Notes under the pieces: generated by a model
The model's input: the letters and a program-made list of their open reading frames with translations, nothing else
What the model was told of the DNA's origin: nothing
The model's database searches: none
NCBI GenBank assembly: GCA_947034885.2
Contig: OX344754.2
Location: forward strand, 22,338,501-22,402,500
Direction: 5' to 3'
DNA length: 64,000 nt
From: Thuidium tamariscinum
Taxonomy: Eukaryota; Streptophyta; Bryopsida; Hypnales; Thuidiaceae
Translations under genes and position numbers: made by a program
Shown here: positions 1 to 12,159 of the stretch, piece by piece
Layout: each line of letters begins with the position of its first letter
Position numbering within the stretch: position 1 is the first letter of the stretch

Positions 1-1530
1 CCCGGCCCATTCTCAATTTGTAAGAGAAATTGAATTCGAATTGTCAGTTCAGTTCTCCCCATTTCTCACATGAGTGATTTGTCTTTCTATGGAGAAGAAA
101 AACATGTAAGGTAGTAAAAATTTATTCAACAATGGCCGGCAACAGGGCAAAGCAGGCATCCTATAGGCTGGTTTACCGGTACCAGCCCATCCAGGCCACC
201 GGCAGCCGGCAGCCGCCAAAGAACTGAACATTCGAGAGCCAGCCACTGAAGCCACGCGACAGCCGCCAAGGAACTGAGCATGTGAGAGGGAGCGTGTGGC
301 CGAGCGGCAGCCGCAAAGGAGCATGGCGGGGGGAGTGCTGTGTGGCCCGCGTTAGTCTAGTAACTTAGATACCGTGGCAACTTACCACTGGTAAGTTCGA
401 AGCGGTTACTTCTCAAGCAACCAGCACGCGCCACCTGGACGTGCAGTCACTCGTACGGTTGTGCTGAGCACTCCGACATGCCGTACTCATGTCCATCGGT
501 GGCTGCACACCCACACACTACCGTAACGGTGCAGTGGCTTATTTGATTTTAACTACAGTAAGTTAACTTAGAGCATCCCCACTGGCTGCGCACAGGAGAG
601 GCGCAGCCAGGGGATGCTTGCCGAGCCATTGAAGAAGGCCGGGCCCAGGCAATTGATTTTCCCCCACCCCAACAGGCCAAACGAACACGGGGAACAATCA
701 ATTCCGGGTTTCGAGGCACTTTTCCATCGATTCCAAAAAAAGAAGTTGTTTGTCAATGGCAAAGCTTCTCGAAAAGTAGAATTAACTTTAAAAAAAGGCA
801 CACCGAGCCCGGCCAAGGTTTCTCCATTTGGCCGTGCCATCCTTAAATTTGGCCAGGCCCAGCCTTTTTTTTGTTTGGCCGTGCCTCCCGTGGGGCAATT
901 TATTGGCCCTGGCCCGGCCATTCCCCTAGTTGGTCCGCTGCCAGAGTCACTCCCTGAGGCCCGTGGGGATGCTCCTAGGTTAGATTGAGCCACCTCCCCT
1001 TCTAGAAGCTTACAACACTTCTAGGAGTTTAGCATAGCTAGCGGCTTGTTTTTTGTAGTGGATTTTTTTTCCCGTGTCAGTGAAGAAATAAATTTTTGAA
1101 AAATTTAAATTTTCTTAATACTTTATCACCCAACCACAAGATTATTGTTTTATGAAACCTTGACGTATAGATACGTCTAATTTCAACCATAAGCTTGTTA
1201 GGAAGTCCTGAGGAAATCAATGGCTCATAATGCATCATAATGGACTTGATTACTCTCACCTCTTATGCTCAAAAATATAACAACCTAAACTTTGGAAATG
1301 GAGGGTGATGAGAAAAGGGTTGGATATTTTAATCACCAAAACAATTATGTTGAACATAAATAAGGGGCACTAATGTTTGTTGTAGGTTTTACGCACTTTA
1401 GATATTCATTAATCCTATAACTCAAGCCCCTTAGCTGTATAGAAAATAAGAGCGGTAATCCATGGTTGTAGGTGATCAACCCTTGCATGCCTAAGGCATT
1501 GAATTTTGGTGTTGATAACACTTTGAAGTT
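1..1530. repeat. Left arm of a long (about 12 kb) inverted repeat
   Basis: This stretch reappears reversed at about 10560-12110. The first bases, CCCGGCCCATTCTCAATTTG, are matched in reverse by the bases ending at 12110. Positions 1-570 pair with roughly 11560-12110, and 980-1530 with roughly 10560-11110, with small indels. The left arm is interrupted by a MITE at 571-974. Because the match begins at base 1, the true outer border may lie outside the window. No transposase is seen between the arms. The outer part (about 400-540) belongs to a dispersed family recurring at 6250-6700, 16990-17160, 17940-18130 and 57490-57650. Confidence 0.8.
571..974. mobile_element. MITE, PIF/Harbinger-like
   Basis: The ends are perfect 12 bp inverted repeats: GAGCATCCCCAC at 571-582 and its complement at 963-974. 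The flanks are TTA on the left and CTA on the right, an imperfect version of the 3 bp TWA duplication of PIF/Harbinger elements. The interior is GC-rich and related to the element at 24831-25318, which has a clean TTA duplication. The segment is absent from the matching arm near 11.1-11.6 kb. The open frames inside on both strands look like chance. Confidence 0.7.
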
Positions 1531-1879
1531 ACATGAAATTCAACCAAGTTATTATTTTTAGTTATATATATATAGTGATTTTCCTATTCAAGATTTTGTA
1601 CAAGGGGGGCCATTGCAATCTTGACTCTTTGTAGTGTTGAGGGCTCTAGGGAATGAACCTCAAATACACTACATTGAATGGGGATATTATGGGGATCAAA
1701 AAATTAAAGATAAATATTGAGAAAAAAATATAGATGTTTGAAGTATGATGCATGACTAAAGAATATTGTAATCTGAAGCTCGCTCTGAATTCACCAATGT
1801 TTGATCAAGAGTAAAGTATATGACATCTGAGTTCTTCTCTAGCAAAGAGTGTTAATTTTTTTGGAATGATTACTAGCAA

Positions 1880-2160
1880 TTAAGGTGGAGGTACCCATAA
1901 TCAATCAAATAAGAAAATTTAGACATAATTTGGATAGTGGAAGGCAAAGCAAATATTTTCAGAGGTGCATAGACATAAATGAAAAGGATTGTAAAAAATT
2001 TGGTAATTTTATCTTTTTGAATTGAAAGGCCAAAGTTGGGTTTAATCCATGACTAACATCTAGAGTCATGTAATTCCGATCATTCAAGAATACTTTCCCA
2101 CTAATTACTTCCTACATTTATGCTCACTTACGTGTCATTAACTTATTGTTCTGAACCTTG
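1880..2160. repeat. Dispersed repeat, 'GGCAAAGCAAATATTTT' family
   Basis: An AT-rich, non-coding repeat. Related copies lie at about 12300-12610, 26190-26350 (partial) and 58745-58930 in the same direction, and reversed at about 27590-27860. No ends or target duplications could be fixed. The upstream part, 1530-1880, holds no gene that I can see. Confidence 0.65.
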
Positions 2161-2219
2161 AAAAATACAAAAATATGCATTCCAAAGCTAGAACAAAAAT
2201 TTGTTACAATCATTGTTGA

Positions 2220-2870
2220 AATTTGCCTCTGTTTTGAATTTCTTTTGATTCAATCATGGCATTTCAACAACAACAAACTTCAGGGGACTTGGAGAGGGAC
2301 ATGGATGGTGGGAATCCACAAATTAATTTGTGTCAGCGTTAGTGCTGGGCTTTGCAGTGCTGCAACTGGAATCACCACCACCACTCCTCAATGCATTGGC
2401 ATGTAAGGCTTTGCCCTCACAATCTCCACCTCCGTGGGTGTGGGCATGGCCATTGGCATCCTCATCAACAGCACCAACCAGTGATCCAAAAACTGGCTAA
2501 ATTTTGCTCATTTTCTACTTAATTTTTTCATGCCCTTTGTATAAAATTTTAAAAACCTTCCAAAAATGAACATTTGGCTAAAAACCCTAAATTTGTTCTC
2601 AGATCACTGGCACCAACAGCAGCGACATGGGCAACTGGATCTTCGCTGTGTGGATGGGCATTGGCACTGCAAGCTTCTGCAAAAGAGCAAGTGCTCTTCC
2701 AGCAATTAGCTTTTCTCATGGACTGCATATTGTCTCAATCTAAGGTAAGTTTCCCTATGATAGGCCAATTAAATGTCATCCTGCCCATCACAAGCAAAAT
2801 TGTACTTATGGTGTACATATCCAAATCTAAATTGTGCTCTACTAGAATATTTTGCCTATGATGGGCTGAT
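2220..2870 (+). pseudogene. ZIP-family zinc/iron transporter-like fragment, copy A
   Basis: Broken frames resemble the C-terminal half of a ZIP metal transporter. One frame reads GIHKLICVSVSAGL near 2310-2350, like the metal-binding transmembrane segment with an HK motif. A following frame reads like the next hydrophobic segment (an ALTIS then GILINST pattern), and a third near 2625-2680 reads NWIFAVWMGIGT-like. The frames are separated by stops and by a run of about 110 bp after 2480. Two sister copies (about 15760-16160 and 35370-36190) help rebuild the frame. The ZIP assignment is by motif only. It is clearly not functional here. Confidence 0.5.
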
Positions 2871-5650
2871 AGGTAGTTTGCTTGTCATAGGCAAACTTAC
2901 CTAAAGTCTAAATGAACTATTTAATTTGCTTTAGGTTGTCTGAGATAGAAAATGGTGCCTTAAGACATAAGTTAGTATAGTATGATACAAGTGAAAATGT
3001 GTGCACATGGGGTCAGTCCTTTTTTTTCTGGCACCGTGTAGCCAAATTGCACCATTACAAATAAATGTCTTTTTTTCGCCAGATAAAAGTAATCTTTTTT
3101 CACCAGAAATTTTCTAGTTCTCTTTAAAATATGGATGAAGTTGCCAAATTTGGATGAAAAAGTGTATGAATATGACTGAAAAGTGTTTTTAAGTCCAAAA
3201 GATGGATGAATGTAGAAATACAATGCTTCACCAAATTTGAAGTGATCGCCATCTTGGCACTTTCTCAAAAAGTAAAATAAAGGGCTGCATGGGGTAGTAC
3301 AATAGAGTAGCCTTCATTGTTTCTTTGGAATAATGTACCAAGTGCAGAGCTCTGGAGCAAGAAGGAATTTGGTTTCCCTCACACACTAGTATTCAGGACA
3401 AGATGTTTATGTATTGGAAGCTTGTGGGAGATGGCTTCAACATGTGTGGTATGTATACTCTCAATTTTGAGGGAATTCTAAAACCGAAAGCCACAAATAG
3501 CCAACTACTACACATAATGTCTCAATTCTCCAACAATTGAACTTATATTGAAGAAGGTGCCACTACCTCTATTATATATAATGCTAAGGTAATATGCAAA
3601 TAAAGCATACTCTTGTTTAAAAAATTCAATGTTATCTTTAGTGAGTGAATTTGCATTACTATACTTTGTAAATGAATTGAAGCAACATCAAAAGAATTAA
3701 TGAGTTTTTTTCCATCCTATAATCTTAGGTGTTGACAATATTGGCATAGGGTGAACCTCAAAACGATGTAGATCAGATTGGTTGAATGAATGACAAAGAA
3801 TCTTCTTATTTAAAATAGAAGTGCAATTGTACATCCTTAAAATCTTGTGCAAAAGGGGAGATCTTGCACAATAGTTCAACCTCCAATGAGTACTTTTTTA
3901 GTTTTGTTTGAGAAAAATTGATTTTTATAAGATTTTTTGAAGAAAAAGTGAAGAAAAAATCATATCAAATGGAATATTATCTCAAAAATCTAAAAATTTC
4001 ACCATGTGTGTACATTACAACAACAGACATCATGGTGTAAACTCAATTTCCGTGTCCTTTTATAATTAGAATGCAATAATCATTGAAATACATCCAAAGT
4101 TCACACTACAATAAAATATTCAATATTACAAAAAAATTCAAAATTCCAATTGAAGTAGAAACTACAATAGAGGACCTTTATTTCATTGGTTGGACTCAAA
4201 CTCGAAAAATATCATTTTTGTAGAGAAATTTCAGATTTACTCGATTTCACAAAATACACTAAAATGGCATATTTTGCCATTTGTTTTTTTACTCACTTTT
4301 CAACTACATGAAAACAAACATTATGATAGTTGGAGTAAAAACTCAATTGAAAACTCTTTGTGACTCAACATGAAAGGTCATTAAAAAAATGGATGAAAAA
4401 ACTACTTCTAATAACTACTTCTAATATCTTCTTATGATCTTAGATTGTCATCCAAATGCCAAAGAATGGCATTGGCAGGAGGCCAAGGTTAACTATTTAA
4501 TGCTTCAATGCTTGGAGAATGACAAAAGAGTTGGAGCTACTTGGAGGTTTTGAAATTTTTACCATATGTGCATATCATAGTGAAGAATATTTTAATGTAA
4601 ATGAAGTTTTTAGGTCACTCTTTAACTAGAATTCAATAGACATTGACAAAGTTCAACTTGCAATAAAATGTTCAATTTTTCTTAAAATTCAAAAATTCAA
4701 AATGGAGTAGGAATTAGAAGAGATGATCTTTATATTACTAGTTGAGTTCAACTCAAAAAATGTCATTTTTATGGAGAAATTTCAAATTTCAAGCAAAGAA
4801 CAACAACTTCCCAAAATACACTAATATAGCATATTTTGTGATAATTTGTCTATTTAATAACTTCTCATTTTTGTAAAGATAAGCACTAACAAGTTTACAA
4901 AATCTAGTTGCAACTCTTTATAATTCACCATGAAACGTCAACAAGACAAAATTAGATGAAAAAATACTTCTAACCTCCATCTAGCTCATTTGATTGTCAT
5001 TCAAATGCCACAAAATGATGTCTCGGCAATTATGAACCACCACAATTGTTTTCTACATTGCCAAGAGTTAAGTGTAATGGGATTAATGATTATCCTTAGT
5101 GTGTAAAGCCAATAACATCAACCTATTGTCTATATATGCAACAAAAGGTTACTAGCCTATAATAGGCAAACCTCCCAATGCAAACACCTAGGGAATGCTC
5201 CATTACAATCTTACATCAATTAATGAGAGGATTTTTTTCATGAATGAGATTTGAACTAATTAGATTGAGTTAGTGGCTACAATCAATGCCTTGGGTGATG
5301 TTAAAGGAGTTATTAGTGACTACAATAGGAACCTTCATCTTTTTGGTGTAGATTCATCACAAGAAGTAATTTTTTAATTCCTTTGTGTCAAGACTACAAA
5401 CGTTAAAAAATATTGTTGCCATCTTAGAAAATATTGTGATTGCTTTGGGTGCTAAGGTAACCATGATGGGTACATTTTTTGGTGGTTCTAGGTTAGTCTA
5501 TGGACTCTTTAGGGTCAATTGGGTAGCACACTTTAAAAAAAAATTCAATTGCTCTCTCAATTTTTCACATTTGTGTTCTTATAAAATTTATTTAAAAATA
5601 TTCATTAATATCAACAAGCCAAACCAGTTGTTTTGCTTGTCATAGGTTGG
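2870..5650. repeat. AT-rich gene-free stretch with dispersed repeat copies
   Basis: No convincing gene. Positions 2870-3880 repeat the DNA that follows ZIP copy B (about 16160-16990), so they belong to the same duplicated block; the stretch 3590-3880 also resembles 9830-10300. Positions 3880-4200 match 62830-63120 closely, and a more diverged relative occupies about 4540-4780. These share phrases such as TTTCACCATGTG and TGCAATAAAAT. Short open frames here are AT-rich and have no recognisable protein features. Confidence 0.6.
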
Positions 5651-5751
5651 TTTAGAAACTTACCACCCATTTTTGACCACTTAAGGAATTCAACATAACT
5701 CCTAGATCATTTTGGTGGGGGAAAATTTTTCTTGGGTGGGAAAATGGATTT

Positions 5752-6047
5752 AAGGCCCCCTTCCATGTGAGCCGGGCCGGTAAGAAAGCAGGAAGACGAC
5801 AAAACGCTCTTGTCGATTCTCTTGCCGGCCTCGGTGAGCGGAGAAGTAAGAGCAACAGCTTCACCGATATTGGTGGACAATGGGATTGGTGGAGAGCGAT
5901 CGAACTTCAAGGGAATTGTTACGTGTGCTCTTCTTACTCGACATCTCCCCACCCACCGGATTCACATAGAAGTGTCATCACTCACTTGTCACTGTAGCTC
6001 TCCCTTGCAAGTTCTACTGGCCCGGCTCACATGGAAGCTGGCCCTAA
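5752..6047. mobile_element. Foldback MITE with CTTCCATGTGAGCCGGGCC ends
   Basis: About 30 bp imperfect inverted termini: CTTCCATGTGAGCCGGGCC at 5760-5778 is repeated in reverse near 6019-6037. The element is about 296 bp, GC-rich against AT-rich surroundings. The exact target duplication is unclear (TAAG occurs on both sides). The element at about 60178-60415 has a similar inner terminus. Overlapping short open frames on both strands are products of the GC-rich interior, not genes. Confidence 0.7.
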
Positions 6048-6059
6048 GAGACATTTGAA

Positions 6060-6700
6060 ATTTTTTCATATTATTCAGTCCAAAAACAAAATTACTGTGA
6101 ATTTTTTTGTTGAGATTCTAAGATACCTGTTCTCAATATAGAGGTATGTCTAATTCCGACCATAGGTTGATTAAAAAATTCATAGAGAATCAATGGCTGA
6201 TAATGCATCTTAATAAACTGGTTACTCCCAACTCCTATGGCTCAGACCTAGACTCTAGAAATGAGGTGATTGGAAAGACGTCGGCTACCTTACCTTAAGT
6301 CCAGCGGTGGCTCAAGCAAGTTACCAGAAAAGTGATGATACCGTGTTAGCCACGCTACTGTAAGCGGTGTTTTTCAGGCCACCGTACTCTGGCTTGCTTT
6401 GCCGTCGAAAAGCGGTGGAGTATCTTCTGTGCATGTAGCCCCGTGACAGGACTACAGGGACACTGCATGTCGGAGTGCTCAGCAAAGCTGTCGGAGTGAT
6501 TGCGAGTCCAGGTGGCGCGAGCTGGTTGCTAGAAAAGTGACGACCTCTACGTTCAGTTGGTGTAAATTAGGCCACACTCTCCCAAGTTTGGTATTTAGCG
6601 GCTCTGCTTGGGTGGGCTATGCAAGCCTGGTACTGTACCGGTAAACCAGCCTATGACAACCAGCCTATGACAACCAGCCTATGCCAGAAGGACTGGTGTG
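6060..6700. repeat. Partial internal copy of the long inverted-repeat arm
   Basis: Positions 6060-6250 match the inner part of the left arm (about 1080-1310) in the same direction. Positions 6250-6700 match the outer family in the right-arm orientation, including phrases like CATGTCGGAGTGCTCAGC and TGGTTGCTAGAAAAGTGACG. A short tandem triplication (ACAACCAGCCTATG units) sits at about 6655-6690. No coding potential. Confidence 0.65.
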
Positions 6701-7054
6701 ACTGGTTGCCATTGTGGAATTTTTTCTAGTTTTTATCCTCCATGTAAAGACACATGTTTAGAACGGGGAGAACAATTACAATTTTATTTCTTTAACAATG
6801 TATGAATTTGTTATGAATTTTTAAAGTGCGCTACTAGATTGCTCTACAAGAGTCTCTAAATTACCTCAAACCAACAAAAAAAAGAAAAAGTGTAAGTATT
6901 TGTAATGGTCATTTTACTCACCTAAAGCAATAACAATATTTTTGTATCATGGTAACGACATTCCTTACTACAACATACGTACATATTCATTTGGAGATGT
7001 ACACGGACTAATGATGGTGGTTTTAAAAGGAGTGCAATTTGCGAGGTGCTTTAA

Positions 7055-7939
7055 CCCCTAAAAGACTAACATGGTTTTGACAATGGAGGTTTTCAATCAA
7101 TTCTACCACTTTGATATTTTTTTGCACATAGATGTAATTAAATTTTTAAATTTCAACCGTACAAAATTAAAGATCACTAAATCTAGTATGCATGGAATTA
7201 ATTGTAGAAAATTTTAACTATTAGATCTTTAGATTATAACAATTTTTAATGATGAACTTCATAGGCAAAAAATGCAATTTTTGGAGAAATTTTTTTATAA
7301 AAAGATGAATAAAGATTTTTTAACCCCCTAGAAAAATTTATTTGGATTCCAAAGAAAATTTATTATTTTTATATTAAAAATTTTGAAAAATAAAAAACTC
7401 CCTCAAATTGGTACACATTTTCAAACATGAAGACTAGAAAGTCAAATCTAAACAAATTTGATCCTACAAAATTCTTAAAAATTTATATATGGATAAAATT
7501 TTGAAATTCAACAACTAACGTTATTATCATATTGTTTGGAACATCTCAAAAAAATTTGGAATCATTTTAATTATTTTGTATTGTTAATTACACTGGATTG
7601 AACCTTTTATTTAAAAAAATTTTAAAAACAAAAAAAATAATTTTTTTTCCAATGTTTTTTGTTTTTGTGAATTATAGAATTGAAATGTGTAAGAAAATGA
7701 AAAAACATTATTTTTGCTCCCTTTTTCTACTAGACTACATTCTTGACTACATTTCCTAAATGAATTTTTAACTACTTCTCACATTCAAAATCAGAAAATC
7801 AGAAAATTCAAAAAGTATGTAAACTTCTTTTTCTACAAGATCTTAGTTTACAAAATATTGAAATTTGTTTCACCCTTCCGAGAAATTGCCATTGAAAAAT
7901 TTGAAGAGGACACATTGTGTCCTCTTAGTCCTTTAGGGG
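7055..7939. mobile_element. TTAA-flanked piggyBac-like non-autonomous element
   Basis: CCCCTAAAAGACTAA begins at 7055, and its near-perfect inverse TTAGTCCTTTAGGGG ends at 7939 (14 of 15 match). TTAA lies directly outside both ends (7051-7054 and 7940-7943). A TTAA duplication plus ends starting CCC is the known signature of piggyBac elements. The 885 bp interior is AT-rich with no transposase, so it would need one in trans. The right TTAA is shared with the next element. Confidence 0.75.
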
Positions 7940-7943
7940 TTAA

Positions 7944-9016
7944 CCCTTTAAATTTCTTGACTATGTTTTCATCAAAAACATTCTAAAACTCCTATTTTTA
8001 GCACAAGTACCAAATTTTTGAAAAAGAATATTTTTGACATATATAACCATAGGATCTTGTAGTATATTGGCTAGAAAAGATGTGATAAAAAACTCAAAAT
8101 TTTTCACCATGTGGATTGCAAAACATTAGCATTTGAATTGACAAAAATCTAGTTTGGGGCTTTGCAAAAAAGAATGTAGTTGCACTTCACAAGGTCACAT
8201 TTGCATGAGAAAATGTCCATGTTGTTGGTGCTTCTTTGGATTTAAAGCAAGTTGGGTACATACTTGAAAATTTTGAGATCATTTGGAATTGTACAACATA
8301 CAAGAAAAAAATAATAACTAGAAAGAATTGAACCCGGGGAGGACACTTCTTGTATATTTGGGGGACCCACATGCGGCGGTGGGGTATTTTTAGGGGGGCT
8401 ATCAATTACTTGTAATCATTACTTGGCAACATTAAAAGAACCCCTATTTTACCATAAAGCGAAAAAATCAGCCATATTATATCATCCCTATTTTATTTTC
8501 AAAACACTTTGCCTTTTTAATGTCCCCTATTTTATATGTAAATTTCTTATAAATTTTACCTAAGATTATTTACATGTACCCTATATTCCGCCGCACGTAG
8601 GTTATTAAAAAACGGAAAGTGTCCTCCCCTAGGAGTTGAAGTAGATAATGATTCAAATACTAAATTGTGGATAATTTAGTTATAGAATTAAAAAATGACA
8701 ATCCAATGAATGTAATGTTCTAATGAATAATCTAAATCCTACAATTTTATTTTTTTCAAAAAATATTGAAAGTTGAGTTAGATAAAGGCCTTTAAAGTTC
8801 ATTTTAGAGTAGGAAAATTATAACTACTTGCAAACTAAAGCTCCCCACAACTTTCACATCATTAATCAAAATGGAATGATTCAAAGCTATCTATCTCTCT
8901 CTCTAAATCTAGAAAATCTTGCACTACACCAGATTATATCTAGAGTACCTTAAATGATTGGTTATAGGTGGTTCTACCTTCTATTACCAAAAAAGTGAAG
9001 CTTGGTCCTTTAGGGG
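7944..9016. mobile_element. Second TTAA-type element, interrupted by a nested MITE
   Basis: It begins CCCTTTAAA directly after the TTAA at 7940-7943 and ends CCTTTAGGGG at about 9007-9016 followed by CTAA, a one-base change from TTAA. The interior aligns along most of its length with the element at 34305-35249. That sister copy lacks the nested insertion at 8333-8632. No coding region. Confidence 0.65.
8333..8632. mobile_element. MITE nested in the TTAA element
   Basis: GGGGAGGACACTT (8336-8348) is repeated in perfect reverse at 8617-8629. The flanks GAATTGAA (8325-8332) and GAGTTGAA (8633-8640) look like an 8 bp target duplication with one change, fitting a hAT or Mutator-like origin. The related element at 34305-35249 shows the uninterrupted sequence near 34690, giving an empty-site comparison. 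About 300 bp, non-coding. Confidence 0.75.
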
Positions 9017-10004
9017 CTAACACACTTAACTACCATTGGCAAAAAAATTCATTTCATTTTGGAGGTTCTATAAGCTTGGTATGATTCATGATTTAACTTT
9101 GGAAAGACAAGAAAATGACCATTGATGTTTTCAAGCTTCATTGTCTATTATTTTATTTGCTATCATTTGCAATTAGATATGAATTAAAAAATTTATATTT
9201 ATCTTTCAAAGATGAAATCATATATCTACTTACAAATCATAAATTGTTCAAATTTTTGAAAAAATTTAAGAAAAAAATGAAGAAAATTCATATCAAATAT
9301 CAAATATACTTGAAGATTTTCAAATATTCATTGTAGATCCATATTATAGTGTATAACACAATAATACATATCAAATTTACCATATTTTTCTAAGATTAAA
9401 AAATCAACTAATGATGGTTATAAGCCTAAAGTTTATATTGTTATAAATGATTGAAATTTCTACATTTTTGAATTTTTCTAATTGGAGTAGGAACTACACT
9501 TGATAAATTTTATTTCCTTAGTTGAATTTGAATTCAAAATAGATTTTTTTATGGCTTAAATTCACATCAAGAATAATTAGCAAGAAGTGGCCAAAATACA
9601 TCGTGGCACCACACAGATTTCAATTATCTATCCTATTCTACTAAGTATTTTGGGTGGTATTTTGCCATTCTATATTATGAAAAATTCTTTAAATTGCAAA
9701 ACATTCAGCAAAATAGGGAGGACAATTGTGTATTGGCTTGTATTGTATAAAAAAGATACGTGAAATGAGCATCTTTTTCTTTGGAAAAGTCAATTTTATC
9801 TATAATGAGGGAACTTCCATTTTTATTCATTGAAAATGTATTGAAGCATTTTTTTTAAATGGATGAAAAAATGTTTTTTCCATCCTATAGTCTCAACTAA
9901 AGCCATTCATTGGACACTTACCATCCAAAATAGCAATACAATGCTAACCCCATAATGTCACCATGGACCTAAGTGGTCCAATGGTTGATGAAGAATCCTC
10001 CTAT
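9017..10004. other. Gene-free AT-rich stretch
   Basis: No gene seen. Parts (about 9280-9560) resemble the AT-rich repeat at 3880-4200, and about 9830-10000 resembles the DNA after ZIP copies A and B. The open frame at 9115-9336 is lysine- and phenylalanine-rich, as expected from AT-rich DNA by chance. Confidence 0.5.
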
Positions 10005-10221
10005 CACTAGAAGAAAAACACTGAAATCCCTGTTAATTTCAACGCAGTACGTCAAGTAGATTGTGTTGAGACTGCGTTGCTGAAAACGAAGGAAACCCTG
10101 AAAACGCTGAAAAAACCCTGAAAACGTGTTTTTTTGTGTTTTTTCTGCGTTTTTAGCAACGCGGCCTCAACACAATCTACCTGACGTGCTGCGCTGAAAT
10201 TAACAGGGATTTCTTCTAGTG
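10005..10221. mobile_element. CACTA-type MITE with TAT target duplication
   Basis: A 217 bp foldback element. It starts CACTAGAAGAAA and ends with the inverse TTTCTTCTAGTG; the inverted similarity extends about 80 bp inward with few changes. TAT lies directly outside both ends (10002-10004, 10222-10224), the 3 bp duplication expected of the CACTA superfamily. Related DNA near 3810 and 16910 lacks the insertion, so the empty site is visible. The centre carries short GAAAACG repeats. Confidence 0.88.
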
Positions 10222-10559
10222 TATATAAGTTATAAGTGCAATTGTTTGTCTTTGGAATTTTGTGATTATTGTGCAAGATCTTGCACAATAGTCTAACCTC
10301 AATGAATATTGTTTAAATTTTTTTTTCAAGAAGGTGATTCATTCTATGGTGATCAACCTATCCTTACTACATATGAGTTTAACTCCTAAATGCCCAAGGC
10401 CTTTTATGAGCTTCTAGAAATTTGCTCTAACATAAACCAAAAAAAAGAATTTGATAAATTGTATCAATTTTTTTGGATTGTAATATACAAATTCAAAGTA
10501 GACATGTTAGAGATCACATAGGGAATGAAATCTAGTCACTTCAAAGTATTGTCAACACC

Positions 10560-12110
10560 AAAATTTAATGCCTTGAACATATAGGGGTTAAACATCCATC
10601 TCTATAGATTACCGCTCTTGTTTTCCATGTAGTTAAGGGGCCCATGTTATATAATTAATGAATATCTAAAGTGTGTGGAACCTATGATGGACATCATAAT
10701 CATGTGTTTGTGTCCAACAAAATTGTTTAGTGATTAAAATAGCCAACCCTCTTAGGTCACCTTCCATTTTGAGAATTTAGGTTGTTTATTTCCATGCATA
10801 AGAGGTGGGAGTAACCAATCCATTATGATGCATTATGAGCCACTGATTTCCTTTCAACTTCCTAAGAAGCATATCGTTGGAATTAAATATACCTATACAT
10901 CAAGAATAGGTTTTCCAAAAACTTGACAAAATAAATTCACAATAATATTATTTTGGAGCAAAAAAGTATTAAAAAAATTCAAATCCATCTAAAATCTATT
11001 TTCCCACATGCAAATTTTGTTTCCACCACATAACCAAGGCGACAGCTATGCTAAACTCCTAGAAGTATTGTAAGCTTTTAGAATTGGAGGTAGCTCAATT
11101 AAAGTAGACCAACCTATTAGCACGCTGATTTGCAATTCAACTATCTTGGGGCCAATTCCAAGTTGGACACATATTTTTCAAAGGTGTGCACATGTTTCAT
11201 GAATCAAACCCAAGTGGAATTATAATTCTCTGATCAAAATTATAATTTATGTGAATTTTTGAAGTGTTCAGCCCTGAATTACGAAAGCACCCATGACTAG
11301 GGTCATAAACATCCTAATAACAACTCATAACCACCTTCTTATGTCCCTATAAGCATCTAGGTATTCACCAATCAGCTATTGCCATGATACCCTAAATGAC
11401 ATAAATGTAGTGATTTTGTCAAATTTCTAGGAAGAATTGGCTCATTCTTAGACAAATTTGGATAGTAAAATGGGTGGTAATGGGCCCAACTATAGGGTGA
11501 TGGAAATGGGTTGCAGACGGAATTAGGCAGGTCTACCTTATCAGATAAGCCACTGTACAGTTAGAGGTGTTTTTCAGGCCACCGTACTCTGCCTTGTTTT
11601 GCCGTTAAAAAGGAGCTGTAAGTTAAGCTTATCTACAGGGTGTGCAGCCACTGACTGGCATGAGTACGGCATGTCGGAGTGCTCAGCACAACCGTACGAG
11701 TGACTGCACGTCCAGGTGGCGCGTGCTGGTTGCTTGAAAAGTAGCGGCTTCGAACTTACCAGTGGTAAGTTGCCACGGTGTCTAAGTTACTAGGGCCACA
11801 CAGCACTCCCCCCGCCAAGTTACTTTGCGGCTGCCGCTCGGCCACACACTCCCTCTCACATGCTCACTTCTTTGGCGGCTCTCGAATGTTCAGTTCTTTG
11901 GCGGCTGCCGGCTGCCGGTGGCCTGGATGGGCTGGTACCGGTAAACCAGCCTATAGGATGCCTGCTTTGCCCTGTTGCCGGCCATTGTTGAATAAGTTTT
12001 ACTCCATGTCTTTCTTCTTCATAGAAAGACAAATCACTCATGTGAGAAATGGGGAGAACTGAACTGATAATTCGAATTCAATTTCTTTTACAAATTGAGA
12101 ATGGGCCGGG
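10560..12110. repeat. Right arm of the long inverted repeat
   Basis: Reverse partner of 1-1530. It ends GAATGGGCCGGG at 12110. Positions about 11110-11560 have no counterpart in the left arm and look like an insertion or lineage-specific DNA. After 12110 the text TGCTAGAAAAGTGACGAATTTGGCC continues the dispersed family, so 12110 may be an insertion junction inside an older repeat. The open frames at 11778-12062 and 11856-12041 lie within the repeat and are not genes. Confidence 0.8.
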
Positions 12111-12159
12111 TGCTAGAAAAGTGACGAATTTGGCCACTCTCTCATATCATAGCCACACT

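Noticed and set aside
614-988. 124- and 141-codon frames on opposite strands
   Set aside because: Both lie in the GC-rich interior of a MITE with clear inverted ends; open on both strands because of composition.
9115-9336. 73-codon plus-strand frame
   Set aside because: Lys/Phe/Ile-rich translation of AT-rich DNA, no sign of selection or homology.
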